Source: Stenotrophomonas maltophilia (GTDB lineage Bacteria; Pseudomonadota; Gammaproteobacteria; Xanthomonadales; Xanthomonadaceae). From it: 64,000 nt of DNA. Location: positions 6,516-70,515 of the forward strand of contig DEZI01000034.1 in the NCBI GenBank assembly GCA_002364755.1, in the 5' to 3' direction. The notes under the pieces were generated by a model. The model was not told the origin of the DNA. It searched no databases and saw only the letters and a program-made list of their open reading frames with translations. Every line of letters starts with the position of its first letter. Positions within the stretch are counted from its first letter, which is position 1. Both the position numbers and the translations under genes were made by a program. Positions 52,612 to 60,789 of the stretch are shown one piece after another.

Positions 52612-52635
52612 GGCCGCTTTCGGCCAGAAGCAGAC
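52612..52635. repeat. Dispersed GTCCGCTT-type imperfect palindrome, copy 3
   Basis: GGCCGCTTTCGGCCAGAAGCAGAC, sharing CGGCCAGAAGCAGACA with 40239-40255. It lies just after the recombinase gene. Confidence 0.55.
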
Positions 52636-52655
52636 ACCTTCATGGGACGGCAGGC

Positions 52656-52685
52656 CAAAAGGAGCCTGCAAGCGCCCAGGCTCCT
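52656..52685 (-). terminator. Rho-independent terminator
   Basis: AGGAGCCTG (52660-52668) and CAGGCTCCT (52677-52685) form a 9-bp stem; on the minus strand TTTT follows. It terminates the DUF6622-like gene. Confidence 0.8.
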
Positions 52686-52692
52686 CCCTACC

Positions 52693-53217
52693 TCAATGCA
52701 CCGGGCCCAGAGTACTGGGCATGCCCTTGCGCAGCACCGACAGATACCGCAAGTACTTGCCAACAAAAATGCCGGTGAACCCGCCGGACAGCAGCAGATA
52801 CGCGGCACTGAAGCTGCCGTCGGCACTCAGCGCAGGCGACACCGCAAGCGCCACCTCGAACCCGTACTTCACCAGAAACGTGACCAGCAGCAGCGGCAGC
52901 AGACTGTAGTCCGCGCTGCGCCACAGCTGGCCCGTTGCTTCATCCACGGTCAGCGTCGCCCGGCGCAGCAGCACCCAGCCCAGCATCGCACCCGCACAGA
53001 TGCCGGCGAGCCATTCGCTCCACGCCACCAGCGAACCGCCGTAGCGGTGGCTGATCGACCAGATGCCCCACACCGTGAACAGGGCCGGCACGATCGCCAG
53101 CCTCCGCAGCGAGGTCTGTCCTGGCCGCATGGCCGCGACGCCGCGGGTGATGAGGTACGCCAGGATCACCCAGACCCAGATCGGAGTGTGCGAGAGGATG
53201 GGCTGCAGTTGGGTCAC
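52693..53217 (-). CDS. Membrane protein, DUF6622-like
   Basis: A 174-aa protein with about five membrane segments. ILSHTPIWVWVILAYLITRGVAAMRP is the characteristic opening. GTG start at 53217 with AAGGA six bases upstream. A strong terminator follows. The function is unknown. Confidence 0.75.
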   Translation of the reverse strand: MTQLQPILSHTPIWVWVILAYLITRGVAAMRPGQTSLRRLAIVPALFTVWGIWSISHRYGGSLVAWSEWLAGICAGAMLGWVLLRRATLTVDEATGQLWRSADYSLLPLLLVTFLVKYGFEVALAVSPALSADGSFSAAYLLLSGGFTGIFVGKYLRYLSVLRKGMPSTLGPVH

Positions 53218-53482
53218 GGGAGGTCCTTTCAGTGAGTGCCCGCACGGAGGGCGGTGGATGGCGCTCACTATTGACGGACCGGGCCGGTTGGACAAGTGAC
53301 AGGTGTCAGCGACTACACCAACGTCTTCGGCCGTACATGCCTCATCTCTCAGTGTCGTACTTGCCACATCCGCGCGCCCTGATCGGCCATCTGACGCACT
53401 CGTCGCAAAAACGCCAAAGCCCTTGTCTGCCAAGGATCTGCTTGCGCTGCACCCTATAAGAAAAATACGAAAGAGCATTGGA

Positions 53483-53550
53483 CGGTGGCGGGATTGCCCC
53501 TAACCTCTTGGCAATCCCAACAGCATCAGGCAACTCTGGCAGTGCCACCG
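53483..53550 (+). other. Structured element 1: closed stem with inner hairpin
   Basis: CGGTGGC (53483-53489) pairs with GCCACCG (53544-53550). Inside, GGGATTGCC (53490-53498) pairs with GGCAATCCC (53510-53518). An alternative short stem GGC-ACT/AGTGCC competes with the outer helix. This looks like a structured RNA or single-strand DNA element. Confidence 0.6.
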
Positions 53551-53568
53551 ACAACGGGTGGCCGGGCG

Positions 53569-53712
53569 TCGAAAACCCGCATGTTAGACGTTGTTTACGC
53601 TTGTCAGCCGGCACCACCCCGCGTGGTGCCGGCTGACAATCCGTCTGCCGGCTACGGCGGGCGGTGCGTGGGGGTCTTGTACCCGCCGGCATTGTCTAAC
53701 TCCGGTTTTCGA
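53569..53712 (+). other. Structured element 2: long nested palindrome
   Basis: Outer stem TCGAAAACC (53569-53577) with GGTTTTCGA (53704-53712). Then GTTAGAC (53583-53589) pairs with GTCTAAC (53694-53700). Inside are a 17-bp perfect hairpin (arms 53601-53617 and 53623-53639, loop CCCGC) and a second stem TGCC+GGCGGG with CCCGCCGGCA (53646-53691). All stems are consistent with one multi-branched fold. Confidence 0.7.
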
Positions 53713-53724
53713 GCCACGCATCGT

Positions 53725-53746
53725 CCGCCACCTTTATCGGTGGCGG
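53725..53746 (+). terminator. Terminator-like hairpin before the orphan gene
   Basis: CCGCCACC, TTTATC loop, GGTGGCGG, then CTTCTG. It lies 27 nt before the ATG at 53774 and could act as an attenuator or as the end of the structured element. Confidence 0.6.
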
Positions 53747-53773
53747 CTTCTGCCTGCTTGCACGGAGCCTGCC

Positions 53774-54124
53774 ATGAACCAGCCGCATTCCCCTCCCCCG
53801 CGCCCCATCCAGGAAGCGCCCTCGCCTGGGTTGGATCCCAATACCCTCATCGCCCTCCTGCACAGCATTGGTGCGGGTGCGGCGTCCGACGGACAGCCTT
53901 GGCCTGAGCGCCATCACCTTCGCGGCCGGCAGATCGCCATGGCCGATGCGGACTGTGCGTTGGCGGGCCAGCGCGTGGTGCAGGAGATTCTGCTGGCGGC
54001 GATTCGCGCGCAGCAGAACGGAGACCCGGATCAGTACGTGGGGGATCGCGTGTTGGAGGGGTTGGCGATGGCTGCGCTGGCGTTGACGGCGTTTATCCAG
54101 GAGCGGGTGCGGCCGGAGGGGTGA
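53774..54124 (+). CDS. Small orphan protein behind a structured leader
   Basis: A 116-aa protein with a Pro-rich start (PHSPPPRPIQEAPSP) and a helical Ala-rich end. It resembles small Pseudomonas/Xanthomonas paralogue families of the DUF3077/DUF6124 style by layout only. CGGAG precedes the ATG. The gene sits directly after the nested hairpins, so its expression may be controlled by them. No function is known. Confidence 0.65.
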   Translation: MNQPHSPPPRPIQEAPSPGLDPNTLIALLHSIGAGAASDGQPWPERHHLRGRQIAMADADCALAGQRVVQEILLAAIRAQQNGDPDQYVGDRVLEGLAMAALALTAFIQERVRPEG

Positions 54125-54148
54125 GGGTTCTTGGGTTGGCCGCCAAGG

Positions 54149-54259
54149 GCATCCACGCGTGGCGTGGATCTACCTGGGGTCAGAGCCCTCCGCGGGGCGG
54201 AGGGATCCGACCCCGGTTGGTTGGTCGCGAAGGGCATCCACGCGTGGCGTGGCTCTACC
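54149..54259. repeat. SMAG-type repeat cluster
   Basis: CATCCACGCGTGGCGTGGATCTACC and CATCCACGCGTGGCGTGGCTCTACC flank a 39-nt GGGGTCAGAGCCCTCCGC...GGATCCGACCCC hairpin. The latter type recurs at 55246-55284 and 55711-55749. Confidence 0.75.
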
Positions 54260-54305
54260 GGGTCCAGCCTGGACGGTGATGGGGTCGCATCGATGGAGGT
54301 GGTGA

Positions 54306-54968
54306 GTGAAGCAGTGGCGTTTCGCTTTGGCGCTGCTGGGCGTCGGGTTTGCGGGTGCGGTATGGATGCACTGGCCTGCGCCCGCAGGCGATGTGGTTTC
54401 GGCTTATCGCAAGCTGCCGGTGATGCACTACCGGATGGTGCAGACCGATGCGATGGTCTTTGCCGAGGCCAAGGGGTACCAAGGGCTGCGGTTCGTGCCG
54501 CGCACGGATGGGACGGGGTCGTTCGAGATCCGTTGCCAGGGGGTGCCGGTGTTGGTGGTGGAAAACACGCCTGCACGGGTGCTGGTGCGGTTGCCTGCCG
54601 ATGGGTTGCGGCGGGCGCCGGATGTCGCGTGGTTGCTGGACACCCAGAGGCTGTGGCTTGTGCCTGAGCCGGGCAATGCAGCCGTGGGGGGCATGCGTGG
54701 CAAGCCGTCGTGGTGGGAGGCGCGGTGGCGGGAGGTGGTCGAGCGCGTGCCGCGTCGGCAGCGATGCTTGCTTGAGGGTGACCGCCAGGGGCCCGCGCCG
54801 GTCGAGCTCGCGCGGCTGTTCTGGCAGGGGGTGGTGGTGCGGTGGGGTCAGCGCCCTTTCCCGAGCGAGCTCGACGCTACGAGTCGGGTGCTACGCGATT
54901 CGGAAGGAGGTGCGGTGGGTGGCATCGAAGTGGAGGGCAGCTACTGGCACGGTACCGACCATGGGTAG
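54306..54968 (+). CDS. Membrane-anchored hypothetical protein
   Basis: A 220-aa protein with an N-terminal membrane segment (about 5-25) and a periplasmic soluble part. GTG start with GGAGG upstream. No family recognised. Its last 78 nt overlap the convergent 54891-55187 gene. Very GC-rich and Arg/Val-rich codon use like its neighbours. Confidence 0.65.
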   Translation: MKQWRFALALLGVGFAGAVWMHWPAPAGDVVSAYRKLPVMHYRMVQTDAMVFAEAKGYQGLRFVPRTDGTGSFEIRCQGVPVLVVENTPARVLVRLPADGLRRAPDVAWLLDTQRLWLVPEPGNAAVGGMRGKPSWWEARWREVVERVPRRQRCLLEGDRQGPAPVELARLFWQGVVVRWGQRPFPSELDATSRVLRDSEGGAVGGIEVEGSYWHGTDHG

Positions 54969-55187
54969 CAGCCCGAGTGCATGCTTCTCCCACGGTTCCA
55001 CTGCGCCTTCCACATCGATATCCACGGTGTGCACGCGATACTCGGCGGGGTAGTCATCCAGCGCATCGTCAAAGGGGCAATCGAGCAGCCACGGGCGTGA
55101 AGCCTCGTCGTCCACCCACATCAGACGCGGCAGGTCATGAAACCCGCGGTAGGCGAGGATGCGGTAATGGCCTGGGGGTAGAGGCAT
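54891..55187 (-). CDS. Hypothetical protein convergent with its neighbour
   Basis: A 98-aa acidic protein beginning MPLPPGHYRILAYRGFHDLP. It is coherent (folded-looking strands) but unidentified. Its 3' end overlaps the gene on the plus strand by 78 nt, so one of the two ends may be mis-set. Confidence 0.55.
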   Translation of the reverse strand: MPLPPGHYRILAYRGFHDLPRLMWVDDEASRPWLLDCPFDDALDDYPAEYRVHTVDIDVEGAVEPWEKHALGLLPMVGTVPVAALHFDATHRTSFRIA

Positions 55188-55245
55188 CGGCGTTTACTGC
55201 GCTGGCGCGGACGGGTGGCCGCGTCTCTACGATACGCCTGGGGCT

Positions 55246-55284
55246 GGGGTCAGAGCCCTTTCCTGCGGAAAGGGTTCTGACCCC
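55246..55284. repeat. GGGGTCAGA-type hairpin repeat
   Basis: GGGGTCAGAGCCCTTTCC...GGAAAGGGTTCTGACCCC; same family as at 54176 and 55711. It covers the stop of the gene at 55250. Confidence 0.75.
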
Positions 55285-55621
55285 TGGCAGCGACGGTTGC
55301 CAGGCGGCGGCTGACGAGGCCGTAGAGGTCCTGTAGTTCGGTGGCCCGCTCGGGGGTCATGTTGCTGCCGAAGAGGACGCGCGCGAGTGCGGCTTCGTGG
55401 GTGTCATCGGGGAAGCGTTCGCGGGCGCGGTAGACGTTCTGGAAGACCAGCCAGGCGAGGCGGAGACCGCCGCCGGGGAGTGGGTGAACGAGGCGTTCGT
55501 AGGCCTGCCAGAACTGGTACTCGGCCGTCAGATCGACCGTCGGCGCCGCGTAGGGCACCGGATGCGGGCGTCCGTGGGCACGCGGGCGGGTGGGCAGGTA
55601 GACGGAATCGGGCTGGGCCAT
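55250..55621 (-). CDS. Hypothetical protein
   Basis: A 123-aa helical protein with DLTAEYQFWQAYERLVHPLPGGGLRLAWLVFQNVYRARERFPDD. No family recognised. Start at ATG 55621 or four codons earlier (55633) cannot be decided; no ribosome site is seen. Its 3' end is embedded in a hairpin repeat. Confidence 0.6.
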   Translation of the reverse strand: MAQPDSVYLPTRPRAHGRPHPVPYAAPTVDLTAEYQFWQAYERLVHPLPGGGLRLAWLVFQNVYRARERFPDDTHEAALARVLFGSNMTPERATELQDLYGLVSRRLATVAARGQNPFRRKGL

Positions 55622-55710
55622 GGTGGACAGCATGCCCGAGGAACGTTGTGGGAACCTTGCGTGGGTGCCGGAATATCAGTGCGGGTTGTGCAGAATGCGA
55701 CGTGGAGGGA

Positions 55711-55798
55711 GGGGTCGGATCCCTTTGCGGAGCAAAGGGCTCTGACCCCGGTTGCGAAGAGCATCCACGCATAGCGTGGCTCTACTGGGGTCAAAGCC
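55711..55798. repeat. Hairpin repeat plus SMAG unit
   Basis: GGGGTCGGATCCCTTTGC...GCAAAGGGCTCTGACCCC (55711-55749), then GCATCCACGCATAGCGTGGCTCTAC (55760-55784). Confidence 0.7.
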
Positions 55799-55891
55799 TG
55801 GGTGATGCGGCGCGCCGGAAGCATTCCGCCGGGCATGGCCCGGCGCTACCGGATTGCGGGTTTCACGGTGATGGGGTCAGATCCCGCCGCG

Positions 55892-58198
55892 TTAGAACTG
55901 CAGTGCGGTGCTGAACATCACCTGCCGTGGGGCGCTGCGCTGCAGGGTCTGGTAATCGCCATGGAACGCGGAGCCGGCAATCGTGGCGGTGCCCACGTTG
56001 TTGCGGTTGAACAGGTTGCTCACATCCAGCCGCAGTTCCAGCCCGGGCAGCACACTGCCCTCGCCCAGCGTGTACGCGGCATAGGTATTCACCTGCCAGA
56101 ACGTGGGCACGCGGATGTCGTTCTCATAGGTAAACGGCTGGCGCAGGTACGAGGTGCTGGTGGCACCAAAGCGCCAGTCACCGAAGTGCGCCGACAGATC
56201 GCTCACCAGCGATACCTGCGGGTAGCCGGGCTGCGCCTTGCCATTGACCGGGTACACGGTGTCGTCCACCACGAAATCACTGCCGTAGTACGAACGGGCC
56301 ACGCCCACGCCCTGGTAGAACTGCACGCGATCGGTAATGTCGGCCGTAATACCCAAGTCGCCGCCAATGACGTGCATCTTCGGCATCAGCCGCACGGTAT
56401 TGATCTGCGCGAACTGCGTGCCCACCGCAGCCGACAGCAGACGGTTGCGGATATCGTTGTAGAACACATCGCCGGTGACGGTGAACCGGTCGAAGCGGTG
56501 CGTGGCGCCCACGGTGAAGTTCCAGTTTTTTTCCGGCCGCAACGTGCCGGCCACGCGGTCGAACTCCTCCTGCTCGCTGATGGTCCACGCCGAGGCGGTG
56601 TAGCCGATGTTGCCGCGCTGGGCCACGCGGTAGCCGTTCATGGTGTTGGCGATGTCGATGAAGGCGTCGGTGGAGTCACTGGGGCTCCAGAACAGCGAGA
56701 CGTGCGGCAGGAAGTTGTCCTTGGCACGCAGCGCGCCGTTCACCGGACGGTCCGGCGCATCGCCGAGGCCGCCGCCATCGGTACGGAAATCCACCGCCTT
56801 GAAGCCGACGCCCAGCTTCAACGTGTCGCTCAGGGCGATGTCATCGTGCAGGTAGAGCTGGCGCGAGCGGGTCACCCACGCCGAGGCGCTGTCGGTCATG
56901 AACGCCGGGCCATGGGTATCAAACGGGCCGGTGGCCTTCAGCGGCTTGCCCTCGCCCAGCAGCGGCTGCTGGTACCAGTCGGTGCGCGCGGCGGCCTTGC
57001 TCTTTTCCTGCCAGACGCCAGCGCTGAAGGTATGTGCGCCGGTTTCAAACTGCAGGTTGCCCATGCCGCCCAAGCGGTTCACTCGCGGGGTCTGCACCTG
57101 TTCGGAAAAAGGTGCGCCATTGGGTGACGGCACCGTGGGGTCGGTCAGCGTGGCCTGGGTGTGGCTGTTGGCGTTGTACAGCTGCACGTTGCCGCTGAGT
57201 GCGGGCGTGATCTGGAAACGGTGGTTGATGGACGCCACGCGATCGCGGGTGATCTGGCCGGTCTGGTACGGAATCAGTTCGGAAAGCTCGCCGCAGGTGT
57301 AGGCGCCGCAGGATTTATCGGCATTCTCCGGCGAGGCCACGTAGTACGCCCACGCATAATCGGGATAGAAGCTGTCGGCCTTCCAGCCCAGTTTGCGGAT
57401 CATGTCGAAGGAGATGTTGTTGTAGCCCCAGACTTTGGCCTTGGCGTCGGACAGGAACACGATGAAATCACCCCAGGCCACGTCCTGCTGGGCCTTCAGG
57501 TTGCCACGCAGGAAATCCTGCGTGCCTGCACCCTGGTACTTGTCGGCCGAAATGCGCTGCAGGTCGACCAGCACTTTCGGGCCGTGCTCGCCCAGCTGGC
57601 CGGTCTGCGCAGACACCGTGGTGACCAGGGTGCGGTTGCTGCCCACGCCCTGCTTGATGCGCAGGCTGGGCGTGTCCTGCAGATCACGCAGGCGGTATTC
57701 CAGGCTGCCGCCGTTGGCGCTGCTGGAAAACACGCTGACCGGCGCGCCGCCCGGGCTGACGGTGATCGCGCCGATGCCATCGGGCACGCCCACATTCACC
57801 ACACTGGTGCCGGTAAGCGAGAGGAAGCCGCTGTCGTTCAGCGGCACGCCTTCGAAGGTGATGCCCATTTCATTCATGCGGAAGCCGCGCACGAACAGGC
57901 TGGTGGCGGAGATATCCAGGCCCAGGCCGTCGGTGGCGGTGTAGGTTGCACCGGGCACGGCCTTGAGCATGGCCAGCCCGTTGTTGCCGGTGACCATGGC
58001 ATCAAGATCGGCGGCGTTGAGAATGTAGCGGTTGGGGCCAACCACCTGCGTGGGCGCAACGGCGGCACCGCGCGGCGTGGCGATGACCTGCAGGGCGTTG
58101 AGGGTGGTGGGGGCGTCGTTGGCTTCGGCGGCGTAGGCCGGTGCGGCGAGGGCGGCGCTGAGTGCGAGGGCGAGCAGGGTCGTGGGTGGAGTGTTCAT
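55892..58198 (-). CDS. TonB-dependent receptor
   Basis: A 768-aa outer-membrane receptor. Signal peptide about 1-23 (ending AYAA). The plug has NALQVIATPRG as TonB box region, SATSLFVRGFRMNEMGITFEGVPLND and VSPGGAPVSVFSSSANGGSLEYRL. The barrel ends RQVMFSTALQF with C-terminal Phe. This subgroup, with the unusual FSSSANGGSLEY loop in place of ALYG, is common in Xanthomonadaceae; the ligand is unknown. Confidence 0.9.
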   Translation of the reverse strand: MNTPPTTLLALALSAALAAPAYAAEANDAPTTLNALQVIATPRGAAVAPTQVVGPNRYILNAADLDAMVTGNNGLAMLKAVPGATYTATDGLGLDISATSLFVRGFRMNEMGITFEGVPLNDSGFLSLTGTSVVNVGVPDGIGAITVSPGGAPVSVFSSSANGGSLEYRLRDLQDTPSLRIKQGVGSNRTLVTTVSAQTGQLGEHGPKVLVDLQRISADKYQGAGTQDFLRGNLKAQQDVAWGDFIVFLSDAKAKVWGYNNISFDMIRKLGWKADSFYPDYAWAYYVASPENADKSCGAYTCGELSELIPYQTGQITRDRVASINHRFQITPALSGNVQLYNANSHTQATLTDPTVPSPNGAPFSEQVQTPRVNRLGGMGNLQFETGAHTFSAGVWQEKSKAAARTDWYQQPLLGEGKPLKATGPFDTHGPAFMTDSASAWVTRSRQLYLHDDIALSDTLKLGVGFKAVDFRTDGGGLGDAPDRPVNGALRAKDNFLPHVSLFWSPSDSTDAFIDIANTMNGYRVAQRGNIGYTASAWTISEQEEFDRVAGTLRPEKNWNFTVGATHRFDRFTVTGDVFYNDIRNRLLSAAVGTQFAQINTVRLMPKMHVIGGDLGITADITDRVQFYQGVGVARSYYGSDFVVDDTVYPVNGKAQPGYPQVSLVSDLSAHFGDWRFGATSTSYLRQPFTYENDIRVPTFWQVNTYAAYTLGEGSVLPGLELRLDVSNLFNRNNVGTATIAGSAFHGDYQTLQRSAPRQVMFSTALQF

Positions 58199-58532
58199 GG
58201 CCAGATCCAGGTGCAGGAGGAAGAGGACGCAGGCGCACGCCCAGCGCGTTGCAGCACCGGATGGTGCGGCCGTGGCTGGCGATGCAATTACGTTGAAGAG
58301 GGAGGGGCGCTGTACGCGCCGATCAGGGGCAGTGGAAGACGTTCAACTGCCGAGTGATGCGAGGGGGTGGTTTCGACGGGCGGCAGTGTTGCACTGCCGT
58401 GCCGCGCGCACCATTGCACCGTGGTACACCACGGATATACGCAGGTATCGTGCGGCGTTGGTAGCGGCCGACCTTGGTCGGCGCTCGGGTCTGCGTTTGC
58501 CAACCAAGGTTGGCACCTACCGGTGCAGCGGG
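58199..58532. other. Intergenic region with SMAG units
   Basis: 334 nt between the TonB receptor start and a Cof-type phosphatase end. Two SMAG units occupy 58461-58520 (GTAGCGGCCGACCTTGGTCGGC and GCCAACCAAGGTTGGCACCTACC). The remainder should hold the receptor promoter; no Fur box is obvious. Confidence 0.55.
58461..58520. repeat. SMAG pair
   Basis: A head-to-head pair of GTAG-type palindromes with a short spacer (CGGCCGACCTTGGTCGGC; CCAACCAAGGTTGG). Confidence 0.75.
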
Positions 58533-59360
58533 TTACTGCAAAACGAACCGTTCGATGGCCTTGGCCACGCCATCTTCGGAATTGGTGGCCGTTTCAAAGC
58601 GCGCCACGGCCTTCACTGCGCCGATGGCATTGCCCATCGCTACGCTGGTGCCGGCGAACTGCAGCATGGTCAGGTCGTTTTCCTGGTCGCCGATGGCCAT
58701 GACGTTGGCGCGGTCGATGCCCAGGTGCTCGGTCAGCTTCTGCAGGCTCGGCCCCTTGCCGGCGCGGTGGTCGAACACTTCCAGGAAGAACGGCGCGCTC
58801 TTCAGCACGGCGAAGCGCTCGGTCAGTTCGGCCGGCAAGCGGCCGATGGCGGCGTCGAGCACCTCGGGCTCGTCGATCATCATCAACTTGATGAAGGACA
58901 TCGACGGGTCCATGTCCTCCACGCGGCGGTACGACAGCGGCACGTGCGAGAGGTGCGAGTCGATGACGGTGTAACGGCTGATGTCCTGGTTGGGCGTGTA
59001 CAGGCGCTGGCCATCGAGGGCCTGGAAGTGCACGCCGATCTCGCGCGCGACCTGTTCGCAGTAGCGGAAGTCTTCGAAGCTGAGCGGGAATTCGGCCACG
59101 TTCTCGCCCGTGCCGATACGCCGCACCAGGCCGCCGTTGCAGGCGATGCAGTAGTCGTCGTCGCCATCGATGCCCAGTTCGGCCAGGAACGAAGCCAGGC
59201 CGGACACGGGACGGCCGCTGGTCAGCACGATGTGCACGCCCAGCGCGCGCGCCTGCGCGATCGCCGCCTTGGCCCGTTCGGTGAGCGTGTGGGCGGGGTC
59301 CAGCAGGGTGCCATCCATATCGATGGCGACCAGTGCGATGGTCGATTGCCTGCGGCCCAT
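58533..59360 (-). CDS. Cof-type HAD sugar phosphatase (YidA-like)
   Basis: A 275-aa HAD hydrolase. Motif I is VAIDMDGTLLD, motif II LTSGRP, motif III Lys in the RAGKGPSLQKL stretch, and motif IV GDQENDLTML. The IIB cap carries CIACNGGLV and SFIKLMMIDEPEVLD. E. coli YidA hydrolyses sugar phosphates and erythronate-4-phosphate. Start set at MGRRQST; upstream ATGs at 59366 and 59384 are possible. Confidence 0.9.
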   Translation of the reverse strand: MGRRQSTIALVAIDMDGTLLDPAHTLTERAKAAIAQARALGVHIVLTSGRPVSGLASFLAELGIDGDDDYCIACNGGLVRRIGTGENVAEFPLSFEDFRYCEQVAREIGVHFQALDGQRLYTPNQDISRYTVIDSHLSHVPLSYRRVEDMDPSMSFIKLMMIDEPEVLDAAIGRLPAELTERFAVLKSAPFFLEVFDHRAGKGPSLQKLTEHLGIDRANVMAIGDQENDLTMLQFAGTSVAMGNAIGAVKAVARFETATNSEDGVAKAIERFVLQ

Positions 59361-59532
59361 GTCCATCAACGTCCAACCGTGCATGTGGGGACCGCTATTT
59401 TAGGCCAGTCGCGGGCCTGCCCGCCTCATGCGCGGTTCATACCGCCGGGCACGGCTGCAGGGATACTCAGCAAGCCTGCGCCCCCCACCGCAGGACGGCC
59501 CCATGACCGCCCTACCCTGGAGATCCAGACGC

Positions 59533-60195
59533 ATGACCTACCGCGCCCCCGAGGCCACCGACACCGCACCGCTGGCCGAGCAGATTGAAGACCTGATCCA
59601 CGGCCTGCCCGGCGAGCAGATCCGCGTGGGCACGCTGCTGCAGGCGCTGGGCGACGAGGGGCTGATGCTGATCGTGATCCTGCTCTCGGCGATCTTCCTC
59701 ATCCCGGTGTCGATACCCGGGCTGAGCACGGTGTTCGGTGCATCCATCCTGCTGATCGGCCTGAGCCGCGTGCGCGACCGCCCGCTGTGGGTGCCGCGCC
59801 GCCTGGCCGAGCGCGAGGTGGCGACCGAGAAGCTCAAGGCCAACCTGGGCCGTGCGTTGAAGTGGGTGCACCGCATGGAGCGGCTGTCGCAGCCGATGCG
59901 GCTGGCGGTGATGGTGCGTTCGAAGAAGATGATGCGGCTGAACAACCTGGCGCTGGTGTTTGCCACGCTGTTGTTGATGGCGCCGGCGGGGCCGATTCCC
60001 TTCAGCAACACGCTGCCCGCGCTGGCGCTGATGTCGTTCGCGATCGGCTTCATCCAGCGCGATGGTGCGGCGGTGGCGGCGGGTTATGCGTTCGTGGTGG
60101 CCACGGTGGTGTACTTCGGCGTGCTGCTGGGTGGCGTGGGGTTTGCGGCGGAATCGGTGTTCAGTGGGATGAGTGGCAGCACCGCGACTGTGTAG
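59533..60195 (+). CDS. ExoD-type exopolysaccharide synthesis protein
   Basis: A 220-aa membrane protein. LAEQIEDLIHGLPGEQIRVGTLLQALGDEGLMLIVILLSAIFLIPVSIPGLST is the ExoD opening, followed by four helices. ExoD influences succinoglycan and stress tolerance in rhizobia. An ATG at 59503 with AGGA upstream gives a 230-aa alternative. A SMAG array starts within its last codons. Confidence 0.85.
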   Translation: MTYRAPEATDTAPLAEQIEDLIHGLPGEQIRVGTLLQALGDEGLMLIVILLSAIFLIPVSIPGLSTVFGASILLIGLSRVRDRPLWVPRRLAEREVATEKLKANLGRALKWVHRMERLSQPMRLAVMVRSKKMMRLNNLALVFATLLLMAPAGPIPFSNTLPALALMSFAIGFIQRDGAAVAAGYAFVVATVVYFGVLLGGVGFAAESVFSGMSGSTATV

Positions 60196-60330
60196 AGCCG
60201 AGCCCATGCTCGGCTGGTTCCGATCTTCCGTAGAGCCGAGCCCATGCTCGGCTGGTTCTGATCTTCCGTAGAGCCGAGCCCATGCTCGGCTGGTTCTTTG
60301 AAGCGCAGCCGAGCATGGGCTCGGCTCTAC
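60192..60330. repeat. SMAG array: three direct and one inverted copy
   Basis: GTAGAGCCGAGCCCATGCTCGGCTGGTTC occurs at 60192, 60230 and 60268 with a CGATCTTCC or TGATCTTCC spacer. Then AGCCGAGCATGGGCTCGGCTCTAC (60307-60330) is inverted. The whole could fold into a large hairpin after exoD. Confidence 0.9.
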
Positions 60331-60334
60331 AAAA

Positions 60335-60742
60335 TCAGGCCCGGCACACCGGCGGGCGGGCGCCCATCCACTGCGCGGCACCGGGCCGCAGCACGATCAC
60401 TTCCCCATCCTGCCCCTGCAGGTAACGCACCCGAATCCGCGTGCGCTCACGGGTGATCGAAAACAGCGCCGGCGCCCCCGCAGCCTCGGCCGCAACCGTG
60501 GTGCCGCCTTCCTCGCGCAGCACTAGTACCTGTGGTGGCAGCCCCTCGCCTTCGAAGGGCTGCCAGAGCACGGCCGTGCCGCCGCCGTAGGCAATGAAGG
60601 ACAGCTCCGCGCCCAGCAGGTCACCCGATTGCGGGTGCACGCAGACGTTGGAGTAGCTGCCCTGCCAACCCGATGCGGACACCGGGTTGGCAACCACAAG
60701 GCCCGTGCACAGCAGCGCGGACCACAGCAGTGCCCTGGACAT
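60335..60742 (-). CDS. Exported hypothetical protein
   Basis: A 135-aa protein with a signal peptide (about 1-24, ending VSAS). The mature part is beta-rich with two Cys (CVHPQSG and a final PPVCRA) that may form a disulfide. No family recognised. It is downstream of, and on the same strand as, the sorbosone-dehydrogenase-like gene by 47 nt. Confidence 0.7.
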   Translation of the reverse strand: MSRALLWSALLCTGLVVANPVSASGWQGSYSNVCVHPQSGDLLGAELSFIAYGGGTAVLWQPFEGEGLPPQVLVLREEGGTTVAAEAAGAPALFSITRERTRIRVRYLQGQDGEVIVLRPGAAQWMGARPPVCRA

Positions 60743-60789
60743 CCCTGTCGCTCCTCGGCCTATGGCCAAGCATTGGTGATGGGCGGACT

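Larger units (their letters stand above)
53218..53773. other. Intergenic block of nested inverted repeats
   Basis: 556 nt between the DUF6622-like start and a small orphan gene. From 53483 on it holds a series of perfect inverted repeats listed separately. The first 260 nt have no clear feature. Weak ORFs on both strands cross the repeats and look incidental. Confidence 0.6.

Noticed and set aside
53583..53700. GTTAGAC...GTCTAAC as an integron attC site
   Set aside because: attC sites have RYYYAAC first and GTTRRRY last; the order here is reversed and no integron integrase is present.
57161..58357. Plus-strand 398-aa ORF opposite the TonB receptor
   Set aside because: Antisense shadow; residue composition (Gly/Val/His) typical of reverse frames in GC-rich genes.
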